From: Apostichopus japonicus
Taxonomy: Eukaryota > Echinodermata > Holothuroidea > Aspidochirotida > Stichopodidae
Direction: 5' to 3'
Length of the DNA stretch: 60,000 nt
Assembly (NCBI RefSeq): GCF_037975245.1
Contig: NC_092575.1
Span: 2,549,001 to 2,609,000, forward strand
Each line of letters starts with the position of its first letter. Positions within the stretch are counted from its first letter, which is position 1. Under the pieces are notes generated by a model, which made no database searches, had not been told where the DNA came from, and worked only from the letters and a program-made list of their open reading frames with translations. Positions 36,539-47,681 of this stretch are shown here, piece by piece. The translations under genes and the position numbers were made by a program.

Positions 36539-37689
36539 CAAAAATATACTTCATGCCCAAGAAGTTGCATTTTGGCTAGATTCCTCAAGTCGCTGCCGAT
36601 ATTCATGTTGGTGATACCAGGATTGGTTAGCAGGGTACTGTTCAAAGATGAGGTAGCATGCGTCACCCCGAAGTTTGTACACAGGTCTGTGGCAACCGTC
36701 TGAGTGCAGCAAATCTGCATATACAACACTAGTGGTCGAAGTTGTACCAGAAGGTAAGTTGAACGTATACAATGATACAACATAAACGGTATCAAATGGG
36801 TTGGAAAGGGCAGTGACCAAGGGTGCGAGGCAAATGTCTTAACTTCAATCCTAATTGGAAAATGACGTCGACCTCACCCCCCCCCCCCACCCTTCGTCCC
36901 TTTTTCCGCGTTCTGATTAACATGTTTATTGATATGTTTCATGGCTACACCATGACAAGAAGAAGGTAAATTTATGCCACAGAAAGCTCTGTTTGATACC
37001 CCCATTCAAGTATTCAACTCCCTTCCCCAAACCATTCCCTACCGTCCTTCCCCAAATTAAACCTTCTTGATGTTTGGGATCTAAACTGGCCTCTCTCAAT
37101 GCGATATTGACTTATAATTGTGACTTTATATTATTCTAATCATAATATTTCCATGGATCCACGATGCAATGGAACAAACAAAAACCGTTTTGCTTACATG
37201 TGTATGTTTTTTGTTTTATTTTATTGACAGGACAAAGGGGTTTAGTGATAGCCGATGTTCTCAGTTCTTTAATGAGTTCCTTGACATCCATATTCTTGTA
37301 TTTGGTCTACACTGTTCAAGTTGCAGTGCAGTCAAGTTCAGCGCCGTGCATTACATTAGAGTACACGACATTACAGTGCAGTACAACACAGTACTGAACA
37401 ATGAAGTGTTGCACAGTGCAATACAGTACAGCATATTATATTACAGTACTTTACAGTACCAGAAAAAGACGATGGTAGTTCTAATCGCAATCATTGTACT
37501 AGGTTGCCATATAATTCCACTGAATTATTCATGAAGTCATGCTTTCCTTCTTACCGTGATAAAGATTGACGGCCGATTTGACATGGTGGACAACACATAA
37601 AAAGACCAGTCACTACACCTCGATGTCTCGATACGAATAACTATACGACGGACATTCCTCTAGGAGCAGACCGGGTGAAAGTTCAACAG
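36539..37689 (+). pseudogene. U4: SLC5 duplicate (partial G, partial H, K)
   Basis: G copy from about 36541 to 36753 lacks its first part and has small indels. H copy from 37231 is cut at about 37295 and fused to the CAGTA repeat. K copy 37565-37689 has a 4-nt insertion after ATTGACGGC, so it is out of frame. Exon M is absent, through a deletion near 40290 also found in the FT6 flank. Confidence 0.88.
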
Positions 37690-38462
37690 GTAGAGTGCTT
37701 AGGACAGTAACGTAGGCGTGTCATAGACTCTGACGCGTGTTAATTCACACTCTGTAAAGCCTTATAAACACAAACCTTGTAAACACGATATCCCAAAGAT
37801 ATATTACAGCACATAGCTCATATTTGGCATGTGTCTTTCTTTTAGTAAGCACAAGAACCCTATTATTATGGGTGGAGGTCAAAGGTCATATTGAGACAGC
37901 AGAGGTTCAAATGTCAAAATACCAAAGTACTTCATCTTGAGAACTTTACCTTCAAAAGAGATTATTTATGCATGGTAGAGCACTCACATGATAAGTAAAT
38001 TGCTCCACAATTTGGTCTATTAGTGAAAGCTCATTTCAGGTTCGCAGAAGCAAACCCTACAAAATTTCCAAAGGTCAGTTCTCAATGAAGATGTGACATT
38101 TATGCTGATTTGACTTCCACGTTTGTAGAAGAACATCCTTGCTGTGTTAGGTGGAGGTCAAAGTTCGGCTGAGGTATGTAGCTAAATAAGTAATTCACAG
38201 TTTGTGAAGTGGGAGGATTCCAACTTTTGGCTGTCTTAGGACTCTGAACAGTTTTTCATTACTCTTGCTCTTACTCTTGAGTCAGTGAAATCATGCCGAT
38301 GAAGTTTAGACTTCCTTGGGTTTTCAAGCAGCTACTTTTACAAGTATTTTCAAGTTCTCTCCTTGTGTTTATGCTCTAGTAAACTCAACTACTCATTGTG
38401 CTTCATATTATGGATGATTTGCTGTCATAATATTGCTTGTATCAGCTTGTTACCTCTTGACC

Positions 38463-38711
38463 TTAAAGGTATGCTGTATTGGCCCCCAAATATACTAGAT
38501 ATTTAAATATGGCCACCTTCGGTTATCCTTAAACTGTTCTTATTACAACCTTCGAGGAAATTTTCCTCACTGTGACATTCAGTCTTTTTGTACGTTCCTT
38601 AAAAATGTATGAGAACAATTTGGAGAGTAAAAAGTTCCAGGAAAGTACTTTTTGAAAACTTCTAGCAATTATAGCGTGCTATAATTTGGGGCCTATACTG
38701 ACTACCTTTAA
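38463..38711. mobile_element. TTAA-flanked MITE (piggyBac-like) in U4
   Basis: A 241-bp insert (38467-38707) between two TTAA copies (38463-38466 and 38708-38711). Sister units have a single TTAA at the same place (CTTGACCTTAAGAAGTGG). The ends are imperfect inverted repeats: AGGTATGCTGTATTGGCCCC at the left, and on the reverse strand at the right AGGTAGTCAGTATAGGCCCC. No coding capacity. Confidence 0.85.
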
Positions 38712-39029
38712 GAAGTGGTTAATCGCCATCTCTGTATTATCCATTTAATTTTTCCCCACTTGTCACAGTTTTTTTTTTCTGTCAGAAACACTACTAGAGT
38801 GTCCTGTCTGCTGACAAATTCCATATGTTACAATGTAAGCGCTGACCCTGTTTAGATTAACACTGCTCTCTACCTGCAGTATGAACTTCAGACAGGATTA
38901 GCTTGCAAACTTTTCTTGTGCTACATATATAATGTATTTAAAGGCAAGTAACTACTAGTAGGGGTTTCCCTTTGGTGCTACATGCAGCCAGTTGGGAATT
39001 CTTCCATGCAAATGACATTTTAAATTTAT

Positions 39030-40100
39030 GTATACTGTGCCCTCGTGCTTCGACGTAACCGAATTGACAATTCATTTCATGTATTTTGTTTTCATCAAGA
39101 TACATACAATGTAGGTTAAATATGTATGCTTTTATACAATAAATATAATTTTAAATGGACAAAGAGAAAGGAAGTGGTGTAAAAAACCTCAATAGGCTTA
39201 ATGAGTAGATCAATTCCCAAAAGGAAAGAAGGTAAGAAACAAAATTAAATCAAAGGATTAATACAAGATTAAATTGTTTGAAACATTGCAAAAGTCCAGG
39301 TAATTCAGTATTAGGCCTATGTAAAGTGAATATTCAATAGCTATTTGATGATAAGTACTAAGATTCTCTTAAACGAATGCGGTGGAGAATGAAGTTTCAT
39401 TGTATTAGGCAAAGAACTCCAATAAGTATTAGCTCCATAACGTATAAGCTCTGCATAATAGAGTTAGTTATAGAGCACGTGCTTTGTGCATGTATACCAG
39501 CCTGCTTAGTATTATGATTATGTATATGATTATTGTACTTACAATAACATGTGAAAACAGAAGGATTATGATTATTATTAGAACGGTAAGCAAAATTAGC
39601 AATGTGAACATAAATAAAGACAGGAAATTTAAAGAGACTGACAGAAGCAAATAGCTTGCTGGTGTGATCATTGAAGGAAGCAAAAGAAATATGACAAATT
39701 GACTCTCTTTTGAAGCATCAGAAGTTTGTTGATATTAGAATACATTGTACTGGACCAAACTGTCATACAATAAGTGAGATGGGGATGAATAAGAGTAATA
39801 TAGAAAGAACGGAAAACTTGTCTCGGTAGTGAATGCTTCAAATGAGAGAGAATCCCAACTCCTCGGGTAATAATTGTAGATATTGAATTAACGTGATTAT
39901 TTCACGTCGAGCCAGAGTCAATAGTAACCCCAATTATTTTCCATCCATTGATATGTCAAATATCACCTAACTAATGCTGCTCTCACAAGAAAAACAATGT
40001 AACTAGTCTTACTCACCAGAAGGGGAAATTTATTGGCAGAGAACCAAGCACAAATTCCAGAAAACAAACTTTGTCTTTAACCCACGTCACTGAACTGAAA
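39030..40100 (-). mobile_element. Retroelement family 1 copy in U4
   Basis: Degraded copy of the antisense element, with the same landmarks (3' end ACTGTGCCCTCGTGC near 39027) and many indels. Confidence 0.75.
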
Positions 40101-40779
40101 AGCAATAGGAACTATTGTCTATCAAAGTAATAAAGACGGAATATAGTCATTAATATATTATTTTATGTGTATTTATTTATACATTTTGTTAATCATATGT
40201 ACATACAAATCTATAATAAATTCCTCGAGAAATCCATTCTTGTCTACAACTTTGTTGGTTGTATCGAAAGACATACGTGTGGTCCTTGCTATATAGAAAG
40301 GGCGCTTTCTTACTTTCAGTAGATTTCAAATTTGTTTCGGAAAGCAGCGTTTTTTTACTTTGGTAAAAGCTGTACTAGTCCGCCAAATTAATGAACTTTT
40401 TAAAATAGTTACACAAGATAGAAATATTACTGTGTATGGCCATGATGGTGTTACGTCTAGTGAAGGTTCAAGAGTCAATTCCAAAGGGAGTATGGATGAA
40501 AACACATGATTCATGGTTAAAGAGTAATGAGCCAGTGATTAATAAATTTGATTGTATAATCAACATTGTTTTTCACTAAGAATTAATTAATCAAATGAAA
40601 CAAAAACAAAGTTGGAATATTTCAAAATTTCAAACCTATTTGTAATGAAACTTGTTTAGTCAATTAACGAGCTATGTCTTTTATGAAATCGTATCGAATC
40701 GCATCAAGAAAGTAATCTAAACCATCAGGAAAAGCCCCTTAAAGTGGATGAAACCGGTTCTGCTATCACTTGAAGTGAT

Positions 40780-41040
40780 ACGTTTGAAGTCATAGCCTAG
40801 GTACTTATTACGTGAAACGATTATACGTATCAAGTCAAGTACATGCATATGTCCTAAGTCATGGATATTTATTACGTGAATACGTATATACTTATCTAGT
40901 CAAATATATTAATTATGTTAATACACATACAAGTACGTGAATACGTACACACGTATAAACTCAAGTATATTTATTACGTTAATACACGACAATATGTATC
41001 CAGTCTTGGATACTTAGTACGTGAATACGTATATATATAT
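40780..41040. repeat. ACGT-rich minisatellite-like repeat, FT5 3' flank
   Basis: About three to four imperfect copies of a unit of roughly 60-70 bp built from ATTACGTGAATACGTATA, TCAAGTCAAGTATATT and ATTACGTTAATACACA words. FT1-FT4 have about one and a half copies; the FT6 flank has more. Confidence 0.7.
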
Positions 41041-41041
41041 A

Positions 41042-41340
41042 CCCAATACTAACCACCAAGCTTAACCCCCTCCACTGGCGACGTAAAGACTTACTTGAAG
41101 GCCCTGTCACCGAGTATATGACGTGCTCCTATAGTGGAACACCACTCGCTGGGGGTCCGGGTTTTTAAAAAGACAAACAGCTTCAAAACTGGGATAGATT
41201 AAGGGTTCATTACCTAACCTTATCTTATTATCGCAATGTGCTGTGTGCTGTGTGTACCGTCAGAATCCCTGAAGCTCAGGGACCCAGGGTATCTCCCCCT
41301 TCAACCACTGGTGCAGGGTCTATTAGTAAACACACATGGT
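41042..41340. repeat. Unclassified about 300-bp segment shared by the FT5 and FT6 flanks
   Basis: From ACCACCAAGCTTAACC to GTAAACACACATGG, nearly identical to 47682-47975 and absent from the other FT flanks. It is locally GC-richer and has no ORF. It contains short inverted repeats such as TCCCTGAAGCTCAGGGA. Origin unknown. Confidence 0.7.
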
Positions 41341-41418
41341 CTCCCCTTATTACACTGATGTACCAAATAGAAGCCCTTCTGATTTGTGTTGGTGATCGTT
41401 TCGATTAGCTTGTCAAAG

Positions 41419-42915
41419 TTACTGATCCAGAAATGAATATTCAGATTGGCCAAAATCTTTCAACCACTTGTGTTTTCCACATGCCTTACAGCTGCCTAGC
41501 CAATCAGGTCCATAAGGATCGACTTTTGTAATTAACGGTTCTTTCCTCCAAGCATTGTTTTCCAAATATTGTAATAGAACACATGCTTTCTCATCATGAC
41601 AAAATGGAAAAACTCTTTTATTGGTGTACACCTCAACTTTTCCATCTTTTCTCCATTCATGATATTTTCTATAAAGAGTTGCGTTTCCAGCCACTTTCTT
41701 AACATATTTGGCAAGATCCTCGATTTTCTCAAAATCGTCTGCGTATATGAAAGAGTTTGGGGGAGCTAAGCGTGTGTATTCCGACTTTTTCGCGCCAATT
41801 ACGATAGGCACAGATTCGTACTCTGCGAGTGCTTTCCAAAATTTCTCCGTAATGTATTCTGAACAACATGTATTCTCAACAGCAAGATAAAATCGATGTG
41901 TCCTTAAAATTTCGGATCCTCCAGAGTTACGTGGAATTTTGTGATTGCCACATCCTCCGTACATTTCAATATCGATGAAATTTGACAGAAAATAAACAAG
42001 TGCTGTTCTGTTCCAGTATGCATGGTGACAATGGCTACTTGCCCAACTAACCGTCGCCACCTCCGGGGACTTTCCCGTTGTAACGTTAGTTGGAAAGTCT
42101 ATACTAACGTTGAAAGGAATGTAAGCACCAAATGGTGCGTACACTTCAGATTTACTATGGTAACCAAAAGTCATGTTGAATTGTAAGTCTTCCAATTCTC
42201 GTTTACGGCTAGCGGTAGGCGGAGATGTATAGGCGCTTTCAGGAGTAGAATAGAGCCAAATTTGACGTGGATTTCTTTTACGCAGTAGTGTCTGCCAGTG
42301 TTTTATAGAGGTAAATCTAGTAAAGATAAGAACGTCCGCGACTTTACTGGAGTTACCACTTGTGAAACCATCCTTAAATGAGATGGTTCTATACGTTCCG
42401 GGACACTTCACTGTTCGAAATAACCACTTGCTGTGATACTTTTTGGTCACTGCCACCAGTGATACAACTATGTCCTTATTGATATCATAAACGGGCTTTC
42501 CCTTTTTTACATTTTTATTACCATCACTTTCATAATTTAACGATATTGTTTTTGTAATATTTTTACCATTCTCACCTTTCGGAGTCTTTGCACTAGTCGT
42601 GTTATGGACGCGTTCACTAACGGTCGACTTATCGATCAAAGAAGTCACATTTTCAACATCCGAATTTCTGATCGCTAAATCAACATTGAATTTATTTAAA
42701 ATATCCATATTGAGCATATCAAGTCTGCTCGACCTCTCTGGATCCGATATATCCATTTCCGACCAAACCAGAGATGATTTATACCGAGGCAGTTTTCTCA
42801 TATCCAACGTTGACCTTGCAAATTTCGTGTAGGTTCCCATTCCAATGATCATGGAAAAGCATAATAATGCAACAAAGATCGACTTATGCTGTGGCACTTG
42901 TACTGTATAAAACAT
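41419..42915 (-). CDS. FT5: alpha-1,3-fucosyltransferase-like (GT10), 498 aa, variant donor motif
   Basis: Full-length. The donor motif is FYLAVEN (codon 41878-41880) as in FT3 and FT7, although the rest of the gene resembles FT6. The ancestral TAG stop has become CAG, so the protein ends LDQ and stops at the adjacent TAA. PGTYRTISF destroys the sequon seen as NRT elsewhere. Other private changes are LLRKRNPR and LRTHRFY. Promoter type A (GTATATAC at 43067-43074). Confidence 0.94.
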   Translation of the reverse strand: MFYTVQVPQHKSIFVALLCFSMIIGMGTYTKFARSTLDMRKLPRYKSSLVWSEMDISDPERSSRLDMLNMDILNKFNVDLAIRNSDVENVTSLIDKSTVSERVHNTTSAKTPKGENGKNITKTISLNYESDGNKNVKKGKPVYDINKDIVVSLVAVTKKYHSKWLFRTVKCPGTYRTISFKDGFTSGNSSKVADVLIFTRFTSIKHWQTLLRKRNPRQIWLYSTPESAYTSPPTASRKRELEDLQFNMTFGYHSKSEVYAPFGAYIPFNVSIDFPTNVTTGKSPEVATVSWASSHCHHAYWNRTALVYFLSNFIDIEMYGGCGNHKIPRNSGGSEILRTHRFYLAVENTCCSEYITEKFWKALAEYESVPIVIGAKKSEYTRLAPPNSFIYADDFEKIEDLAKYVKKVAGNATLYRKYHEWRKDGKVEVYTNKRVFPFCHDEKACVLLQYLENNAWRKEPLITKVDPYGPDWLGSCKACGKHKWLKDFGQSEYSFLDQ

Positions 42916-44148
42916 GTTTGTTTCTTGCTTGCTCTTGATCTCTGGTCATTAATTGTATTTATGTTCAGAAAACTATAACTAATTTTACCTCTATTTTACG
43001 GTGATCCTAGTAGAACGCTTTGCGACTTCAGTGTCTAGTCGATACACTTATAGGCGTCACAAGACCGTATATACAGCCTACTGTTGAGTAAACAAGAAGA
43101 AAGTTCTTAACCTCGCTATGATCTTTATACCACAATCCGTTAGTAAAACGACGGTGTAAAGCCGTTTTATGATGCTTTCACCGTTATATTATTTAAAATC
43201 ATTGAAGGGTACAACAGAGATGGGTGAGTCTCGATCAGTATACAATAGTATATAAATTTATTCATACGACGTACGTTGATTGACGATTGTTGAAAATTGG
43301 ACGGTGAAATGAGGTCAACTAATCATAGGGGAGTGAGGAACGCTATAAATGATTTAAACTACATTTCGCCATACACGATATGTTTTTCTTTTAAATAAAG
43401 GTTTCCCCTTTTTGGCAGATAAGACTGTTTTGGATTTCCCTCCCGTGTCACTTTTTATAGTCCACTTATTAAATGTATTAATTAACAAGAAAATATTAAC
43501 GTCGCACATAATTTATCACATGCCACGGCAGGCACTGAGAGAGAGGGTCCGACATTCAAGAAGGGGAAGGACATTTGTAAGACATTTCTGCTTTAAATTA
43601 TATAGTGAATTTAAGCCTTAATGAATGTGACCAGGTCTTCGTTCGGTTGCAACCTACAAAGTATATCCGGAATCCAGGGTATGTGTTGGTGTACATTGCT
43701 CACCTCCGCCCCTCCCCTTCTACCAGCTCATGACACAAACAATTAAAAGAATTGGGTGTAGACTAATTAATTGATGCGTCAGATTGCACCACTACCGTGA
43801 AACTTGATGTAAAATGGGACAAGCAGGCGCGGATTCAAGGTGTGACGGTGTACCCCCATTATTTTAACCCTGTACTAAAAAGAAATAAAAGTAGTTAGGC
43901 CTACTAGCACAATGATGGCGTGCATAGATCTAGTCTAATACCTATGTTATAATATAATCATATCTCAGAATGCACCTTTTTCAATTGTAAAATTTCTGTT
44001 TATTGGGGAGTTACACCCCCCCCCCACCCCTGTAAACCTAATAAAAGGGAATCACTTTCAACGAAACTAGGACCATATATATACTCCCTTCTTTTTAAAA
44101 TCCTGGATGTGGGCGTGATTTAGTGAGGTCGAGGGTAGCGGGGTCAAG

Positions 44149-44312
44149 TTTTTTTTCGTGCCTCTGCAAGCATCACTTTTCTTTGGATGAACCCCTGTCC
44201 CTTGCATCGAGACTGTGACTGTGTGATCATCGTCATGCAGGTGTGTATCACGATTCCCCTCGAATGGGAACAGAAACTACACATGATCTTAGCCAAAATG
44301 CCGAGAAACGAT
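44149..44312 (-). ncRNA. U2-snRNA-like 5' fragment with A-rich tail (pseudogene or snRNA-headed SINE)
   Basis: The minus strand from 44312 reads ATCGTTTCTCGGCATTTTGG, then CTAAGATCATGTGTAGTTTC and TGTTC. This matches the U2 snRNA 5' end, including the branch-point-recognition region, with a few substitutions. After about 50 nt it diverges; the Sm site and 3' stem-loops are not found. An A8 run lies at 44149-44157. A retro-pseudogene or snRNA-derived SINE is more likely than a working U2 gene. Confidence 0.6.
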
Positions 44313-44711
44313 CCGCTACATGGTATAGTCGCCTTTAACGGAATAAGGGCCACACCGAAACCCTTGTGAAACCCCTATTTACCCCTACCTAAATCAGTGC
44401 CCCCGCACCATTGAAACCCTGTGCACGCCTGTATTCTCTGCATTCTCTTATCATATGTATGTTGCACAGAACTCACTAGGAAAACGGAATTGGTTGTAAA
44501 AAATATACACAATATAATCATTCCTTAGACATAAGGCAAGAGTTGCAACAGACACTTGAAGTAATATTGACATGAGCTACACCAACTTTCAAGTTGGGTC
44601 AATTTAAGAGCTGACTAGCAACTAGCGTCGTGCTACCGTGGTAGCGAGAAACATCGCACTGTTCTAGTTACGCGAAATTAAAAATGATGTGAAAATGTCG
44701 TATACTGCAAA

Positions 44712-46081
44712 ATGATATTTGCAATGGATGGCAAAGTTACAAGTGGAAAACGTTCAGGAAAGAAAAGAAGGAAGAGCAAAACATATCGAGACAGAAAACG
44801 GGGAACAAAGTCAAAATTTAATTCGTGTAATGACGTTGATGAAGCGAATTCCGACAGCGTATTATATTCATGTGAGCCCTTTTTGCTGCTTTTGGTAGGC
44901 TATAGTATAGTATAGGCTTCTATTAACGATAGATAGCCTACATCCTAAAACGGGTTACAAATTTATTCGGAGCCAGTAGGCATATAAATAGAGTGTAGTG
45001 TAAACCAGTCTAATGTTTTTGTACCTCTAATCATCCGTGTTTGTTGTTATCATGGTTACCATAAGGCCAATGTTAACACCATACTATATTTACAACAGAG
45101 TGTTATTGTAATGTTACTGTTAGCGTTAATTATTTAGTGTTAGTGTTACTCTACACTGAAAGTTGTGAAGCTTGTGTCTCCGGCGTGTGATTGCACAGGT
45201 GTGTGCTTTGGGAAAATTACTAGCCTCAGCCTACTGTCACAGTTTGGCTTTCAGCTTGGTCCACTTCTGTTTGGGATTTCTTAGAACATTGCCATTTTCA
45301 ATCTCATTTCTCCACTCAAGTCAAAGAATGTAGGGCCAAGGAGCCGACTCAATTTGGAGAGGTGGAGACCCAAATAGAAGGGAATAATGTATTTGTTCAA
45401 TGGTAAAAAGAAATTTGCATAGAAGTGTACAGGACACAACATTAATATAGGCCAGTTTAGCAAACAACTCCAGTGTACACAGTAAAAATATATGATAAGT
45501 AATATTAAAATGGTCATGATTGTTTAGAACTGTTGATTTAGCACATTGTTAAGGTGTGTTAGCTCAGTAGTTAACGCCGGTGCCTTTCAATCATAAGGTC
45601 CCGAGTTCGAGTCTCTCCAAGATTAATGTCAGTCGTCCAGTTACAGAGTTGTTGACGATATACTTAACTGGAGTATTTTTTGTTACAATTTTGCAACACA
45701 TTTTGTTCAGTCATACTTCACTAATTATATATGTGTCTTTCTCTTGTCCACCATAGCTTCACGAAAGGGTAGCAAAAGGTCAACTGAACTTTCAGAGAAA
45801 AAGCCGGTATCTTCACAACGCAGTACACCGTCATCGGCCGGTGAGAGACGGCTAGGAATGTCTAGGAAAAGGATTGACCAGAATGAGACACAGAGATTCA
45901 CCGAGCTCATCGAGAAGGATGCTGCTCTGATCCAGAAGAAGAGAAAGAACGCATGAGAACGTACAAAATCAACCGTCGGAAACGTTATTTGGTAGAATCT
46001 TTACGGACCCGGCAGGACAAGGAAAGTGTGTTAAAATTCGCTAGGGATATTGCAGCTCAGTGTAATGATGCAGAATATTAA
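44712..46081 (+). pseudogene. Two-exon gene for a small Lys/Arg-rich protein, apparently frameshifted
   Basis: Exon 1 is 44712-44871 (alternative ATG at 44724), with donor GTGAGC. Exon 2 starts at 45757 after CCACCATAG. Both splice sites are good and the phase-1 join restores one frame. Exon 1 is very basic (KRSGKKRRKSKTYRDRKRG), then acidic/polar. Exon 2 is Ser/Lys-rich and then helix-prone (FTELIEKDAALIQKKRKNA), stopping at TGA 45954. In another frame the sequence stays open at once (ERMRTYKINRRKRYLVESLR and on) to TAA at 46079-46081 with the same charged, helix-like character. This suggests a 1-nt frameshift near 45930-45945 or an assembly error. The family is not recognised; the composition suggests a nuclear or nucleic-acid-associated protein, which is inference only. 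It could be live if the TGA is the true end. Confidence 0.55.
45553..45625 (+). mobile_element. tRNA-derived SINE head with A and B boxes
   Basis: TAGCTCAGTAG (45560-45570) fits the Pol III A box and GTTCGAGTC (45605-45613) fits the B box at tRNA-like spacing. The T and anticodon stems do not pair properly, so it is not a good tRNA. It lies in the intron of the small gene. Confidence 0.65.
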
Positions 46082-46365
46082 AGGCAGCCGTACTTTACCG
46101 TTTCCATGTTCTGCATGATTCATGAAAGACGTTAGGGCAAAATTCTGCCTGGCTGAAAAACTTTATTCCATGGGTGTCACTTTTGCAGCACTTTCAAATT
46201 GGAGTTTGACTTTGAAAAGTTTGGAGAAAGCAATTTAAGAAACGACTGTGCAAAATTTTCAACACAAAAACAAACTTAAAGAGGCTGTGTGGCATGTGTC
46301 TTTGATTTGAGGAAGATAAACCACCAAACCGTCTCAAAGAGTCCTCTATGTAGTCCTCTGTAATT

Positions 46366-46600
46366 GTAGATATTGAATTAACGTGATTATTTCACGTCGA
46401 GCCAGAGTCAATAGTAACCCCAATTATTTTCCATCCATTGATATGTCAAATACCACGTAAGTAATGCTGCTCTCACAAGAAAAACAATGTAACTAGTCTT
46501 ACTCACTAGAAGGGGAAATTTATTGGCAGAGAACCAAGCACAGATTCCTGAAAACAAACTTTTTCTTTAACCCACGTCACTGAACTGAAAAGCAATAGGA
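46366..46600 (-). mobile_element. Retroelement family 1 remnant in U5
   Basis: About 230 bp matching 39865-40090, only the upstream edge of the element. The join at its left is the right boundary of the foreign U5 segment. Confidence 0.7.
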
Positions 46601-47279
46601 ACTATTGTCTATCAAAGTAATACAAACGGAAATATTGTCATTAATATATTAATTTATGTAAATTTATTAATACATTTTGTTAATCATATGTACATACAAA
46701 TCTATAATATATTTCCTCGAGAAATTCATTCTTGTCTACAACTTTGTTGGTTGTATCGAAAGACATACGTGTGGTCCTTGCTATATAGAAACGACGCTTT
46801 CTTACTTTCAGTAGATTTCAAATTTGTTTCGGAAAGCAGCGTTTTTTACTTGGTAAAAGCTGTACTAGTCCGCCAAATTATGAACTTTTTAAAGTAGTTA
46901 CACAAGATAGAAATATTATTGTGTATGGCCATGATGGTGTTACGCCTAGTGAAGGTTCAAGGGTCAATTCCAAAGGGAGTATGGATGAAAACACATGATT
47001 CATGGTTAAAGAGTAATGAGCCAGTGATTAATAAATTTGATTGTATAATCAACATTGTTTTTCACTAAAAATTAATTAATCAAATGAAACAAAAACAAAG
47101 TTGGAATATTTCAAAATTTCAAACCCATTTGTAATGAAACTTGTTTAGTCAATTAACGAGCTATGTCTTTTATGAAATCGTATCGAATCGCATCAAGAAA
47201 GTAATCTGGACCATCTGGAAAAGCCCCTTAAAGTGGATGAAACCGGTTCTGCTATCACTTGAAGTGATACGTTTGAAGT
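46601..47279. other. SLC5 last-intron remnant and FT6 3' flank, exon M deleted
   Basis: The junction GTGGTCCTTGCTATATAGAAA (about 46770-46790) is the same as near 40280-40300 in U4, showing that exon M was lost once before these two blocks separated. No gene. Confidence 0.7.
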
Positions 47280-47681
47280 CATAGCCTAGGTACTTATTAC
47301 GTGAAACGATTATACGTATCAAGTCAAGTACATGCATATGTCCTAAGTCATGGATATTTATTACTTGAATACGTTTATACTTATCAAGGCAAGTATATTA
47401 ATTACGTTAATACACTTACAAGTACGTGAACACGTACATACGTATCAACCCAAGTATATTTATTACGTTAATACACAACAATATGCATCAAGTCATGAAT
47501 ATTTATTACGTGAATACGTATATACTTATCTAGTCAAATATATTAATTATGTTAATACACATACAAGTACGTGAATACGTACATACGTATAAACTCAAGT
47601 ATATTTACTACGTTAATACACGACAATATGTATCAAGTCTTGGATACTTAGTACGTGAATACGTATATATATATACCCAAT
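47280..47681. repeat. ACGT-rich minisatellite-like repeat, FT6 3' flank (longer allele)
   Basis: Same unit as 40780-41040 but with about two extra copies, giving roughly 400 bp. Words such as ATTACGTGAATACGTATATAC alternate with TTACGTTAATACAC about every 60-70 bp. Confidence 0.7.

Larger units (their letters stand above)
43440..46365. other. U5: about 2.9 kb of non-repeated DNA replacing the usual transporter block
   Basis: Left of about 43440 the sequence follows the FT 5' flank; right of about 46370 it re-enters retroelement family 1 at the point equivalent to 39870. Between them nothing matches other parts of the window. It holds a U2-like fragment, a two-exon small gene and a SINE head. 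The remaining stretches (43440-44140, 44400-44700, 46085-46365) contain nothing I recognise. Confidence 0.8.

Noticed and set aside
40780-41040. CRISPR-like array
   Set aside because: Eukaryotic context, and the repeats are contiguous and degenerate without unique spacers.
44582-44645. Two short hairpins (CCAACTTTCAAGTTGG and GCTACCGTGGTAGC) before the small basic gene
   Set aside because: Too short and without any supporting context to be called regulatory; palindromes of this size are expected by chance in 60 kb.
45553-45625. Functional tRNA gene
   Set aside because: The T-stem and acceptor stem do not pair and the anticodon arm has an 8-nt loop. A SINE head or tRNA relic fits better.
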